From the NCBI RefSeq assembly GCF_000420025.1, contig NZ_ATUD01000019.1:2501-42117 (forward strand): 39,617 nt of DNA, given 5' to 3'. This DNA is from Patulibacter americanus DSM 16676. GTDB taxonomy: Bacteria; Actinomycetota; Thermoleophilia; Solirubrobacterales; Solirubrobacteraceae. Made by a program: the position numbers and the translations under genes. The notes beneath the pieces were generated by a model. That model saw only the letters and a list, made by a program, of their open reading frames with translations, made no database searches and was not told where the DNA came from. Numbering within the stretch: the first letter of the stretch is position 1; each line of letters starts with the position of its first letter. Below, piece after piece: positions 24,667 through 32,495 of this stretch.

Positions 24667-26457
24667 ATGGGGACGACGGACGCCGCGACCGCGGTCGGGA
24701 CGATGCTCGAGGCCTTCCGCCTCGGACTGGAGCAGCACCCGGAGCAGGTGCTGGTGCGCACGAAGGACGACGAGGTCTCGTGGACCTGGCGCGAGGTCGC
24801 CGACCGCGCCGACCGCCTCGCCGCCGGGCTGCGCGGTCTGGGGGTGGAGCGCGGCCACACCGTCGGCCTGCTCCTGAACAACCGGCCCGAGGTCCTGCTC
24901 GTCGACCTGGCCACGATGATCGACGGCGGCGTGCCCGTCTCGCTCTACCAGACGTCGTCGCCCGAGCAGATCGCCTACGTGGCCCAGGACGCCGAGATCG
25001 GCGTCCTCGTCACGGAGCGCATGTACGCCCCCGGCGTGCTCAAGGCCCGCGGCGAGCTGCCCGGTCTGCGCCACGTGGTGGTCGTGGACGCGGAGCCCGG
25101 CGACGAGGACGTCCTCACGCTCGACGACGTCGTGGCACGGGCCGCGCCCGGCTTCGACGCGCGCGCCGAGGAGGCCGCGCTGCAGCCCGACGACCTGCTG
25201 ACGCTGATCTACACGTCCGGCACGACGGGCCCGCCCAAGGGCGTCGAGCTCACGCACCGCAACGAGCTGGCCGCCATGCGCAACATCGGCTCCGTCGCGA
25301 GCCTCAAGCGCGGGGGACGGGTGATCTCGTGGCTGCCCAACGCCCACATCGCCGAGCGCGGCGCGCACCTCTACGCGCCGCTGATGTTCGGGCTCGAGAT
25401 CACGGTGTGCCCCGACCCCAAGCAGGTGGCGGCGTACCTGCAGGCCGTGCACCCGACCTGGTTCTTCGCAGTGCCGCGGATCTGGGAGAAGATGAAGGCG
25501 GGCCTCGAGGCGATGCTGGCCGCGCAGCCCGAGGAGGCCCGCGCCCCGGTGACGGAGGCGATCGCCGCGGCGACGAAGCGCGTGCGGCTGCTGCAGGCCG
25601 GCGAGCCGGTGCCCGACGAGCTCGAGGCGGCCGTCGCGGCGGCCGACGAGAAGATCTTCGCGCCGCTGCGGGCGATGCTCGGGCTGGACCAGGCGGAGTC
25701 CGTCAACGTCGGCGCGGCTCCCACGCCGCCCTCGGTCATCGAGTTCTTCCACGCGCTGGGGATCCCGGTCGCCGAGATCTGGGGGATGTCGGAGACCTGC
25801 GCCTGCGGCACGCTGAACCCGCCCGACCGCATCAAGATCGGAAGCGTCGGCCCGCCCGTCCCCGGGATGGAGCTCAAGCTCGAGGAGGACGGCGAGGTGC
25901 TGCTGCGCGGCGAGCCCGTCATGCGCGGCTACCGCAACCTGCCGGACAAGACGCAGGAGGCCCTCGACGAGGACGGCTGGTACCGGACGGGCGACGTCGG
26001 ACGGGTCGACGAGGACGGCTACCTCTGGATCATCGACCGCAAGAAGGAGCTGATCATCAACGCCAGCGGCAAGAACATGTCGCCGGCGAACATCGAGGCG
26101 ACGGTGAAGACGGCGCACCCGCTCGTCGGCCAGGTCTGCGTCATCGGCGACGCCCGCCCGTACAACACCGCGCTGATCGTGCTCGACGCGGACATGGCGC
26201 CCGCGTGGGCCAAGGCCAACGGCATCGAGGAGACCGACCTCGCGGTGCTCGCGGAGCACCCCGCCGTGCTCGCGGAGCTCGAGCGCGGGATCGCAGCGGC
26301 GAACGAGCGGCTCTCGCGGGTCGAGCAGGTCAAGCGCTTCGAGGTCGTCCGCGGGGACTGGCTGCCCGGCGGCGACGAGCTCACCCCGACGATGAAGCTC
26401 AAGCGCAAGCCGATCGGCGAGAAGTACGCCGCGGCGATCGACGCGCTCTACGCCTGA
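24667..26457 (+). CDS. Long-chain fatty acid--CoA ligase (AMP-dependent, FadD15-like)
   Basis: The 596-residue adenylate-forming enzyme activates long-chain fatty acids as acyl-AMP and then acyl-CoA. LIYTSGTTGPPKGVELTH is the P-loop, LPNAHIAERGAHLY belongs to the FAA1/FadD15-type subfamily, and WGMSETCACG, YRTGDVGRVDEDGYLWIIDRKKE (in part) and PTMKLKRKPIGEKY contain the ATP-binding Asp and the catalytic Lys. I chose the ATG at 24667 (MGTTDAATAVG) rather than upstream in-frame starts because AGGGGAG lies 6 nt ahead of it. It stands alone between rseP and an amino-acid permease. Confidence 0.92.
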   Translation: MGTTDAATAVGTMLEAFRLGLEQHPEQVLVRTKDDEVSWTWREVADRADRLAAGLRGLGVERGHTVGLLLNNRPEVLLVDLATMIDGGVPVSLYQTSSPEQIAYVAQDAEIGVLVTERMYAPGVLKARGELPGLRHVVVVDAEPGDEDVLTLDDVVARAAPGFDARAEEAALQPDDLLTLIYTSGTTGPPKGVELTHRNELAAMRNIGSVASLKRGGRVISWLPNAHIAERGAHLYAPLMFGLEITVCPDPKQVAAYLQAVHPTWFFAVPRIWEKMKAGLEAMLAAQPEEARAPVTEAIAAATKRVRLLQAGEPVPDELEAAVAAADEKIFAPLRAMLGLDQAESVNVGAAPTPPSVIEFFHALGIPVAEIWGMSETCACGTLNPPDRIKIGSVGPPVPGMELKLEEDGEVLLRGEPVMRGYRNLPDKTQEALDEDGWYRTGDVGRVDEDGYLWIIDRKKELIINASGKNMSPANIEATVKTAHPLVGQVCVIGDARPYNTALIVLDADMAPAWAKANGIEETDLAVLAEHPAVLAELERGIAAANERLSRVEQVKRFEVVRGDWLPGGDELTPTMKLKRKPIGEKYAAAIDALYA

Positions 26458-26462
26458 GGTCG

Positions 26463-26493
26463 AGCGGGGGCGGCCGACCCGGCTGCTCCCGCT
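26463..26493 (+). terminator. Terminator after the acyl-CoA ligase
   Basis: AGCGGG / CCCGCT arms enclose an inner GC-rich segment (GGCGGCCGACCCGGCTGCT) 5 nt after the stop codon. It is a plausible intrinsic terminator without T-tract. Confidence 0.4.
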
Positions 26494-26577
26494 GTCGAAC
26501 TCCCGGGGGTGCCGGTCGGGACATGGCGCGCTGGCACGCGTCGGGCGGGTGTGAGAGCTTGCCTACCCACAAGCATC

Positions 26578-26600
26578 CGCCCGGCCGCCCTGGCCGGGCG
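26578..26600 (+). promoter_or_regulatory. Perfect hairpin in the permease leader
   Basis: CGCCCGGCC / GGCCGGGCG, a 9-bp stem with loop GCCCT, lies 22 nt before the permease ATG and just ahead of its ribosome-binding site (GGAGAG). Being upstream of a transporter gene, it could be an attenuator or a translation-control element, or simply the end of an upstream transcript. Confidence 0.45.
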
Positions 26601-26622
26601 CCGTCCCCCCGGAGAGAACCGC

Positions 26623-28083
26623 ATGGCCACCGCACCGAACGCCGCCGTACCACCGTCGTCCGACCCGCCGCTGAAGCGGGCGGTGACGAAGAACATGCTG
26701 CTGCTGTTCATCGTCGGCGACATCCTCGGCGGCGGCATCTACGCCCTCGCCGGACAAGTCGGACTCGAGGTCGGCGGCGCCATCTGGCTGCCGATGCTCA
26801 TCGCCCTGGTGCTCGCGGGCTTCACCGCCGCCTCCTACGCCGAGCTCGTGACGAAGTTCCCGCAGGCCGCGGGTGCTGCGCTCTACACGAACCGCGCGTT
26901 CGGCATCCCGTTCCTCACCTTCATGGTGGCGTTCGCGGTGATGTGCTCCGGCATCGCCTCGGCGGCGACCCTGTCGATCGCGTTCGCCAAGAACTACTTC
27001 GGTGAGCTCGTGGGCGCCGTGCCGGCGCTCGTCGTCGTGCTCATCTTCTTCCTCGTCGTGATGGCGATCAACATCCGCGGCATCAAGGAGTCCGTCGGCG
27101 CCAACGCCGTGCTGTCCGTCATCGAGGTCGGCGGCCTGATCCTGGTGATCATCATCGGCTTCGTGGCGCTCGGCGCGGGCGACGGCGACATCGGTCGGGC
27201 GTTCGAGGTCAAGGCCGGCGGCATCGACGGCGGCGAGGCCTTGATCCCGGCGCTGCTGGCATCGACCGCGCTCGCGTTCTACGCGGTGATCGGCTTCGAG
27301 GACTCCGTGAACATCGCGGAGGAGGCCGAGAACCCCGGTCGCGACTACCCCCGCGCGCTGTTCCTCGGGCTCGGCATCGCCGGCCTGCTCTACGTCGTGC
27401 TCGGCATCCTGGCCCCGGCGGTCGTACCGCCCGCGACGCTGCTGGCGACGGACGGTGCCGGCGAGCTGGAGAACACGGCGCTCATCGAGCTCGCCCAGCT
27501 CGGCCCGATCGGCGTCGACGAGAAGGTCTTCACGATCATCGGCCTGTTCGCGCTCGCCAACGGCGCGCTCATCAACATGATCATGGCCTCCCGCCTCACG
27601 TACGGCATGAGCCGCGAGGGCATCGTGCCGGGCGTCTTCAGCCGGGTCCTGCGCGGCCGCCAGACGCCCTTGAACGCCATCCTGTTCACCACCTTCCTCG
27701 CCCTCATCCTGGCGACGGTCGGCACGCTGCGCAGCGGCGGTCTCGGCGACCTGGGCGGCACGACGGCGACGCTGCTCTTGATCGTGTTCGCGATCGTCAA
27801 CGTCGCGGTGCTCAAGCTCCGCGCGCGGCCGGTCTCCCACGACCACTTCGTGACGCCCTCGATGCTGCCGGCCGTCGGAGCGGTCGCGTCCGCGTCGTTG
27901 GCGCTCTACACCCTGGTCACGAAGCCGGTGCAGCTCGGGTTCGTCGCGGGCCTGCTCGGCCTCGGCGTCATCTTCTGGCTCGCGAACGTCGTGGCGAAGA
28001 ACAACGCCGACGGCGACGGCCCCGGCCGCTTCGACACGCAGGCGATCCAGCGCATCGAGAACCCGGACGACCACCGCTCTTGA
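26623..28083 (+). CDS. APC-superfamily amino-acid permease
   Basis: The 486-residue protein has about 12 transmembrane helices from residue 22 to about 460. NMLLLFIVGDILGGGIYALAG in the first helix is the unwound substrate-binding motif of amino acid/polyamine/organocation transporters. SYAELVTKFPQAAGAALYT, FEDSVNIAEEAENPGRDYPRA and ASRLTYGMSREGIVPGVF are further family motifs. The substrate is not determinable. The ATG at 26623 follows GGAGAGAACCGC and begins a short hydrophilic N-terminus (MATAPNAAVPPSSD). It converges on the minus-strand propeller gene across a tandem repeat. Confidence 0.9.
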   Translation: MATAPNAAVPPSSDPPLKRAVTKNMLLLFIVGDILGGGIYALAGQVGLEVGGAIWLPMLIALVLAGFTAASYAELVTKFPQAAGAALYTNRAFGIPFLTFMVAFAVMCSGIASAATLSIAFAKNYFGELVGAVPALVVVLIFFLVVMAINIRGIKESVGANAVLSVIEVGGLILVIIIGFVALGAGDGDIGRAFEVKAGGIDGGEALIPALLASTALAFYAVIGFEDSVNIAEEAENPGRDYPRALFLGLGIAGLLYVVLGILAPAVVPPATLLATDGAGELENTALIELAQLGPIGVDEKVFTIIGLFALANGALINMIMASRLTYGMSREGIVPGVFSRVLRGRQTPLNAILFTTFLALILATVGTLRSGGLGDLGGTTATLLLIVFAIVNVAVLKLRARPVSHDHFVTPSMLPAVGAVASASLALYTLVTKPVQLGFVAGLLGLGVIFWLANVVAKNNADGDGPGRFDTQAIQRIENPDDHRS

Positions 28084-28104
28084 GCGGTCGCCGGGTGGGC
28101 GCCG

Positions 28105-28183
28105 GGTCGGCGCCCACCCCGGTCGGCGCGGCGCCGACCCCGGTCGGCGCGGCGCCCACCCCGGTCGGCGCGGCGCCCACCCC
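28105..28183. repeat. 21-bp tandem repeat, about 3.8 copies
   Basis: The unit GGTCGGCGCGGCGCCCACCCC occurs at 28121-28141 (one base different), 28142-28162 and 28163-28183, preceded by a 16-bp shortened copy at 28105-28120. Units contain self-complementary GGCGCGGCGCC-like cores, so the RNA could fold on either strand. The repeat fills the gap between two convergent genes and probably works as, or arose from, a bidirectional terminator. Confidence 0.85.
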
Positions 28184-28201
28184 GCCGGCGCCGCGCCCCG
28201 G

Positions 28202-29620
28202 TCAGCGGCCGTAGCCCTCGGCGGCCATCGCGGTGTCGCCGTCCCCGCCCAGCTCGAGCGCGAGTCGCCGGCCGCGGACCACGGTGGTCGGCGCCCCGCC
28301 GTCCAGCGGCACCCGCTCGATCCGCTCCTCCGAGACCGCGAGCACGGCGTTGCCGTCAGCAGGGACGAGGCCCTCGGAGGCCTTCAGGGTCCGCAGGGCC
28401 GCACGCGAGGCGGTCGTCACGCGCTCGAAGGCGCGTGCACCGGGACGCAGGCGCCAGGCGCGCTGCGCGAATCCGCTGGCCGTCTCGTCATCCTCGTAGT
28501 ACGGGTCCTCGAGGGAGAGGTCGGACTCGGGGTAGCACCGTCGCACGCGGCCCCCGCGGCCGCACGAGACCGTACCGGGGCTGGCGGTGACGGTCGGGCG
28601 GGTGAGGAGGACGGCCCCACCGTCGCTCAGCGTCAGCAGCGTCAGGCCCTCGCCCCGCCGCAGCCCGGGCGGTGTCGGCAGGACGACGTCCTGGCCCCCG
28701 GTGCGCAGGCGCAGCCGGGGCAGGCCCAGGCTCACCGTCGTGCGGTAGCTCGAGGACCGACGCGAGCAGCGCAGACGACCCCGGACCGTGACGGCGTCGG
28801 GCAGGTCGAAGGCGACGGTCCCGTCCGCGACGGCGGCGACGCCCGCGGTGGTGGGGTAGACGTCGGACTCGAAGCTGCCGACGACGCCGCGCAGGCGCAG
28901 GGGCGCCCCGAACCCGCCGGCCGGATCGATCGGGGCGACGGTCGCCTGCGGCATCGGGGTGCGGCCGGCTCCCCCGCCGCAGCGGACCGGAACGGCCCCG
29001 CGGACCGGCGCCGGCGCCTCCCACCGCAGCGGGCCCTGCGTGGCCTGCCAGGCCACGACGTCCGTGCCGAAGGTGGCGGGCTCGCCGTCGTCGGGCAGAC
29101 GCCCCGCCGGCGAGCAGGCCTTCGTGTCGACGACGCAGCGCAGACGCTCCGTGCGGCCGTAGCTGCCCTCGGTGAGGCTCGTGACCTGCACGAGCACCTG
29201 CGAGCCGTCGGGCGACCACACGGGGCGCCCGCCGATGACGCGCCGCGGCGGCTGGCCGGCTCCGGCGGCGCGCTCCTCGACGACGGTGACCCGGGAGCCG
29301 CCCCGCGCGTCCGTGACGCGGAGCCACGAGGCGTAGCGCGCGTCCTTGCGCGTGGCGGTGCGGGTGGCCCCGACCTGCGCGATGCGGCGGCCGTCGGGGG
29401 ACACGGTGGCGGCGGCGGTCGTGCGCGGCAGCTTGACGTCCCCGGCGCCGTCGGGGAGGGCGAGCCGCGACTCGCGCTCCCCGCTCTGCGTGTACTCGGA
29501 GTAGACGACGGGCCCGGCGGCCATCGCGACGGTCACGAGGCCGCCGGACGCGACGACGGCCGCGGCCGTCATCACGCGTCGGCGGTTCAGGAACGGTGGG
29601 ACACCACGGGACACGCGCAT
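28202..29620 (-). CDS. Exported PD40/TolB-like beta-propeller protein
   Basis: The 472-residue protein begins with a signal region, FLNRRRVMTAAAVVASGGLVTVAMA, whose Arg-Arg followed by a hydrophobic stretch looks like a Tat or Sec signal peptide with cleavage after about residue 36. Two PD40-type blades are clear (TVSPDGRRIAQVG and PVWSPDGSQVLVQ); the rest is beta-rich with several Cys pairs. No catalytic motif is visible, so function is unknown. The start at 29620 is favoured over the longer open frame, because the upstream part is Arg-rich noise and TAGGGT lies 7 nt before this ATG. Confidence 0.65.
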   Translation of the reverse strand: MRVSRGVPPFLNRRRVMTAAAVVASGGLVTVAMAAGPVVYSEYTQSGERESRLALPDGAGDVKLPRTTAAATVSPDGRRIAQVGATRTATRKDARYASWLRVTDARGGSRVTVVEERAAGAGQPPRRVIGGRPVWSPDGSQVLVQVTSLTEGSYGRTERLRCVVDTKACSPAGRLPDDGEPATFGTDVVAWQATQGPLRWEAPAPVRGAVPVRCGGGAGRTPMPQATVAPIDPAGGFGAPLRLRGVVGSFESDVYPTTAGVAAVADGTVAFDLPDAVTVRGRLRCSRRSSSYRTTVSLGLPRLRLRTGGQDVVLPTPPGLRRGEGLTLLTLSDGGAVLLTRPTVTASPGTVSCGRGGRVRRCYPESDLSLEDPYYEDDETASGFAQRAWRLRPGARAFERVTTASRAALRTLKASEGLVPADGNAVLAVSEERIERVPLDGGAPTTVVRGRRLALELGGDGDTAMAAEGYGR

Positions 29621-29627
29621 GCGGCGC

Positions 29628-29633
29628 ACCCTA
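29628..29633 (-). promoter_or_regulatory. Candidate -10 box, leaderless start
   Basis: TAGGGT on the minus strand ends 7 nt before the ATG at 29620, which predicts a transcript starting at or next to the A of the start codon. Confidence 0.45.
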
Positions 29634-29669
29634 GCCGTCGCGTCCGCCGTACGCCCCCGTCGTCGGAGC

Positions 29670-30293
29670 TCAGCGCACCGTGCGAACGGCGATCCAGCTC
29701 TTCGTGAGCGGGCCGACCCGCTCGGGGTGCACGTCGGCGCCGGGGAACAGCGCCGTGACCTCGCCGCGGCGGAGCAGGTGCACGTCCTCCCAGTGGCCCT
29801 GGGCACCGAGGCGCCAGTAGGGCTTGCGCACCGCGGCCGGCAGCCAGTGGGCGACGGGCAGCAGGGCGTGGGGCTCGACGGGGAACGAGAACGCCGGGGT
29901 CTGCACGTAGAGGCCGCGCCCGACGCGCGCCAGCTCCCGGGCGAACGCCGCGCGGCGGTGCGGGGGGATGTGCTCCACGACCGAGCTCGCGTAGACGAGG
30001 TCGAACTCCCCGTCCTGGAACGGCAGCCGCAGGGTGGCGTCGGCGCGGACGAACGGGCCGGGGTACGTCGGCCGGTCCACGAGGTCCACGCCGGTGATGT
30101 CGAGGTCGGGCTCCTGCGCGCGCAGGCCCAGGGTGCCGCAGCCGACGTCGAGCACCCGGTCGCCGGGGCGGGCGCCCGTCAGCGCGAACACCAGGCCGTG
30201 GCGGCGGGCCCGCAGGCGGGCCGCGATCGGGCCGGCGACCCGGGCCAGGGGGCCCCGGGCGGTCGCGTAGACGTCGGAGGTCGGGCGGCTCAC
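29670..30293 (-). CDS. SAM-dependent class I methyltransferase
   Basis: The 207-residue protein has the class I Rossmann methyltransferase motifs: VLDVGCGTLGL (motif I), ITGVDLVDRP (motif II acidic residue), RLPFQDGEFDLVYASSVVEHI (post-motif region of the Methyltransf_11 type) and VGRGLYVQTPAF. The substrate is unknown; small-molecule or lipid/glycan methylation is typical of this subfamily. I chose the GTG at 30293 (MSRPTSDVYATARGP), since TAGCCT lies 8 nt upstream and homology is expected from about there. It is divergent from ispG and 49 bp upstream of the propeller gene. Confidence 0.82.
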   Translation of the reverse strand: MSRPTSDVYATARGPLARVAGPIAARLRARRHGLVFALTGARPGDRVLDVGCGTLGLRAQEPDLDITGVDLVDRPTYPGPFVRADATLRLPFQDGEFDLVYASSVVEHIPPHRRAAFARELARVGRGLYVQTPAFSFPVEPHALLPVAHWLPAAVRKPYWRLGAQGHWEDVHLLRRGEVTALFPGADVHPERVGPLTKSWIAVRTVR

Positions 30294-30301
30294 GCCACGG
30301 G

Positions 30302-30307
30302 AGGCTA
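30302..30307 (-). promoter_or_regulatory. Candidate -10 box of the methyltransferase gene
   Basis: TAGCCT on the minus strand ends 8 nt before the GTG at 30293, again placing the transcription start at the start codon. Confidence 0.45.
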
Positions 30308-30342
30308 GTCGGCGGGGGTGCCGGGGGGCCGTCCCGAAGCCT

Positions 30343-30356
30343 TCACGGTCCCGTGA
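30343..30356. promoter_or_regulatory. Inverted repeat in the methyltransferase/ispG spacer
   Basis: TCACGG-TC-CCGTGA is a perfect 6-bp inverted repeat with a 2-nt centre, located in the 98-bp divergent spacer. It lies about 23 bp upstream of the ispG -10 and 35 bp upstream of the methyltransferase -10. It is a plausible dimeric regulator site. Confidence 0.35.
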
Positions 30357-30378
30357 CGGGCGCACACGCGAAGGGGCG

Positions 30379-30384
30379 TACAAT
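30379..30384 (+). promoter_or_regulatory. -10 box of ispG, leaderless start
   Basis: TACAAT, the best -10 match in the window, ends 7 nt before the GTG at 30392. GTGACG at 30353-30358 is a possible -35 but at a long 20-bp spacing. No Shine-Dalgarno sequence exists, so ispG mRNA is predicted to be leaderless. Confidence 0.55.
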
Positions 30385-30391
30385 CGCTGTT

Positions 30392-31672
30392 GTGTCCTCC
30401 AAGCGTCAGATCCGCGTCGGTGACGTCCTGATCGGCGGCGGCGCCCCCGTCGCCGTCCAGACGATGACGAAGACCGAGACGGCCAACCTGCCCGAGACGA
30501 TGGCGCAGATCCATCGTGTCGCCGAGGCCGGGGCCGATCTCGTTCGCGTCGCCGTCCCCCGGAACGAGGACGTCGAGGCGCTGAAGACGATCGTGCGCGA
30601 CTCGCCGATCCCGATCATCGCCGACATCCACTTCAACCACACGCTCGCGATCAAGGCGATCGAGGCCGGCGCGCACTGCATCCGGCTGAACCCGGGCAAC
30701 ATCGGCGGCCCGGAGAAGGTCGCCGAGGTCGTCGCGACGGCCAAGCAGTACGAGGTCCCGATCCGCGTGGGCGTGAACTCGGGCTCGCTGCCCAAGCACC
30801 TGCGCGAGATGGAGTTCACCGACCCGGTCGGCGCCCTCGTCGCCGCGGCGGAGGAGACCGTGGCGCTCATGGAGTCGCTCGACTTCGGCGACTTCAAGGT
30901 CTCGATGAAGTCGACGTCGGTGCCGAACACCATCGCGTCCAACCGCCTGCTCTCGCAGCGCATCGACTACCCGCTGCACCTCGGCGTGACCGAGGCGGGC
31001 ACGAAGTGGACGGGCTCGCTCAAGAGCGCCGTCGGCCTCGGCACCCTGCTCGCCGACGGCATCGGCGACACGGTGCGCATCAGCCTCTCGACCTTCCACG
31101 CGGAGGAGGAGGTCAAGGTCGCGTTCGAGATCCTCAAGGCGCTCAAGCTGCGCGAGAAGGGCCCCGTCCTCATCGCCTGCCCGACGTGCGGCCGCCTCCA
31201 GTTCGACATGGACTCCGTGGTGCAGGAGGTCGAGCACCGCCTGCAGGCCTACGACGACCCGATCGAGGTCTCCGTGCTCGGCTGCGCCGTCAACGGCATC
31301 GGCGAGGCGCGCCACGCCGACTTCGGCATCACGGGTGCGAAGGACGCGGGCATGATCTTCTCGAAGGGCGAGCCCCTGAAGAAGGTCAAGACCTCTGAGC
31401 TCGTCGACGAGCTGTTCAAGGAGATCGACCGCTACTACGCGTCGGGCAAGCAGGTGCTCCGCAACGAGGCCGAGGCCGCCGAGGCCACCCAGTGGCTCTC
31501 GGAGAACGAGGACCTCTCCGCGATGACGCCGGAGCGCCTCGCCCAGATGGAGAAGGACAAGGCCGCCGAGCAGGCCGACACGCTGGCCGCCGAGGCCGAG
31601 GTCGCCGAGAAGGCGTTCGTCGACGAGTCCTCGTCGCCGACCGCCGGCCGGCGCTTCAGCCGCTCGGCGTAG
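30392..31672 (+). CDS. ispG: (E)-4-hydroxy-3-methylbut-2-enyl-diphosphate synthase
   Basis: The 426-residue [4Fe-4S] enzyme makes HMBPP from MEcPP in the MEP pathway. VQTMTKTETANLPETMAQI opens the TIM barrel. The cluster ligands Cys263 and Cys266 (ACPTCGR) and Cys298 (VLGCAVNGIGEA), plus Glu305, are in place. The core ends near residue 355. A tail of about 70 residues rich in Glu/Ala/Lys, ending SSSPTAGRRFSRSA, is unusual. The GTG at 30392 is chosen because a TACAAT box lies 7 nt before it and the protein then begins MSSKRQIRVGDV, as in the family. Confidence 0.96.
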   Translation: MSSKRQIRVGDVLIGGGAPVAVQTMTKTETANLPETMAQIHRVAEAGADLVRVAVPRNEDVEALKTIVRDSPIPIIADIHFNHTLAIKAIEAGAHCIRLNPGNIGGPEKVAEVVATAKQYEVPIRVGVNSGSLPKHLREMEFTDPVGALVAAAEETVALMESLDFGDFKVSMKSTSVPNTIASNRLLSQRIDYPLHLGVTEAGTKWTGSLKSAVGLGTLLADGIGDTVRISLSTFHAEEEVKVAFEILKALKLREKGPVLIACPTCGRLQFDMDSVVQEVEHRLQAYDDPIEVSVLGCAVNGIGEARHADFGITGAKDAGMIFSKGEPLKKVKTSELVDELFKEIDRYYASGKQVLRNEAEAAEATQWLSENEDLSAMTPERLAQMEKDKAAEQADTLAAEAEVAEKAFVDESSSPTAGRRFSRSA

Positions 31673-31677
31673 GGCGC

Positions 31678-31701
31678 GCCGGCGCGCCCACGCGCGCCGG
31701 C
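31678..31701. terminator. Terminator between ispG and the convergent dehydrogenase
   Basis: GCCGGCGCG / CGCGCCGGC, a 9-bp stem with loop CCCACG, starts 6 nt after the ispG stop and precedes the minus-strand SDR stop (31758). It can serve both directions. Confidence 0.6.
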
Positions 31702-31757
31702 CTTCCCGCCGCCGTCGTTGGACCGCGCCCCACTGGGGCTCCGGCCCTCGCCACCCC

Positions 31758-32495
31758 TCAGCGCGCCGTCCAGCCCAGGTCCATCGTCACCGGCACGCCG
31801 GTGAACCCGCGGCCGAGCGGGCCGGCGAGCATGCCGACGACCCCGGCCACCTCCTCGGGCTCCAGCAGGCGTTTCACGGCGTGCGGGGCCAGGATCACGC
31901 CCTCGAGCACCTCGTCCTCCGGGATCCCGTGGGCTTCGGCCTGATCCGCGATCTGCCGCTCGACCAGGGGTGTGCGGACGAACCCGGGGCAGACCGCGGT
32001 GGTGAGGATCCCGTGGTCGGCGCCCTCGAGCGCGAGGGTCTTCACGAGCCCCAGCACGCCGTGCTTGGCCGCGACGTACGCCGACTTGTACGGCGAGGCC
32101 GCCAGGGCGTGCGCCGAGGCGACCGCGATCACGCGCGCGTCGCCGGACACCCGCAGCGCCGGCCACGCGTAGCGGGCGAGCAGGAACGGGCTGGTCAGCA
32201 TGAGCGCGAGCAGCGCGTCCCAGCGGTCCTCGGGGAACGACTCGACGGGGGAGACGTGCTGGAGGCCCGCGTTGGCGACCACGACGTCGAGGCGGCCGAA
32301 CCGCTCGAGGGCGGCGCCGACCGCCGCCCGGTTTCCCTCCCGCGTCGCCAGGTCGGCCGCGAACGGCACGCCGGGCCCGTCCGGGTCCGGCCGCAGGTCG
32401 ACGGCCAGCACGTCGTGGCCGTCGGCGACGAGCTGCGCCACGACCGCGGCGCCGATGCCGCCGGCCGCCCCGGTGACGAGGGCCGCCCGGCTCAC
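31758..32495 (-). CDS. 3-hydroxybutyrate dehydrogenase (SDR family)
   Basis: The 245-residue short-chain dehydrogenase probably oxidises (R)-3-hydroxybutyrate to acetoacetate with NAD. TGAAGGIG is the cofactor loop, NAGLQHVSPVE and ASAHALAASPYKSAYVAAKHG carry the catalytic Asn, Ser, Tyr and Lys. The specificity clue is the run VRTPLVERQIADQAEAHGI with EDEVLEGVILAPHAVKRLLEPEEVA and C-terminal TMDLGWTAR. That run is characteristic of BdhA-type enzymes, where Gln, His and Lys residues bind the substrate carboxylate. The GTG start overlaps the lipase stop by 4 nt, so it is translated with the upstream exported hydrolase. Confidence 0.88.
   Translation of the reverse strand: MSRAALVTGAAGGIGAAVVAQLVADGHDVLAVDLRPDPDGPGVPFAADLATREGNRAAVGAALERFGRLDVVVANAGLQHVSPVESFPEDRWDALLALMLTSPFLLARYAWPALRVSGDARVIAVASAHALAASPYKSAYVAAKHGVLGLVKTLALEGADHGILTTAVCPGFVRTPLVERQIADQAEAHGIPEDEVLEGVILAPHAVKRLLEPEEVAGVVGMLAGPLGRGFTGVPVTMDLGWTAR

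Noticed and set aside
27968..28180. Small minus-strand gene encoding GAAPTGV repeats
   Set aside because: The repeated peptide simply reflects the 21-bp tandem repeat, and the frame runs into the 3' end of the permease gene on the other strand; no ribosome-binding site.
28105..28183. CRISPR-like array
   Set aside because: The repeats are directly tandem with no unique spacers, and no cas gene is in the window.
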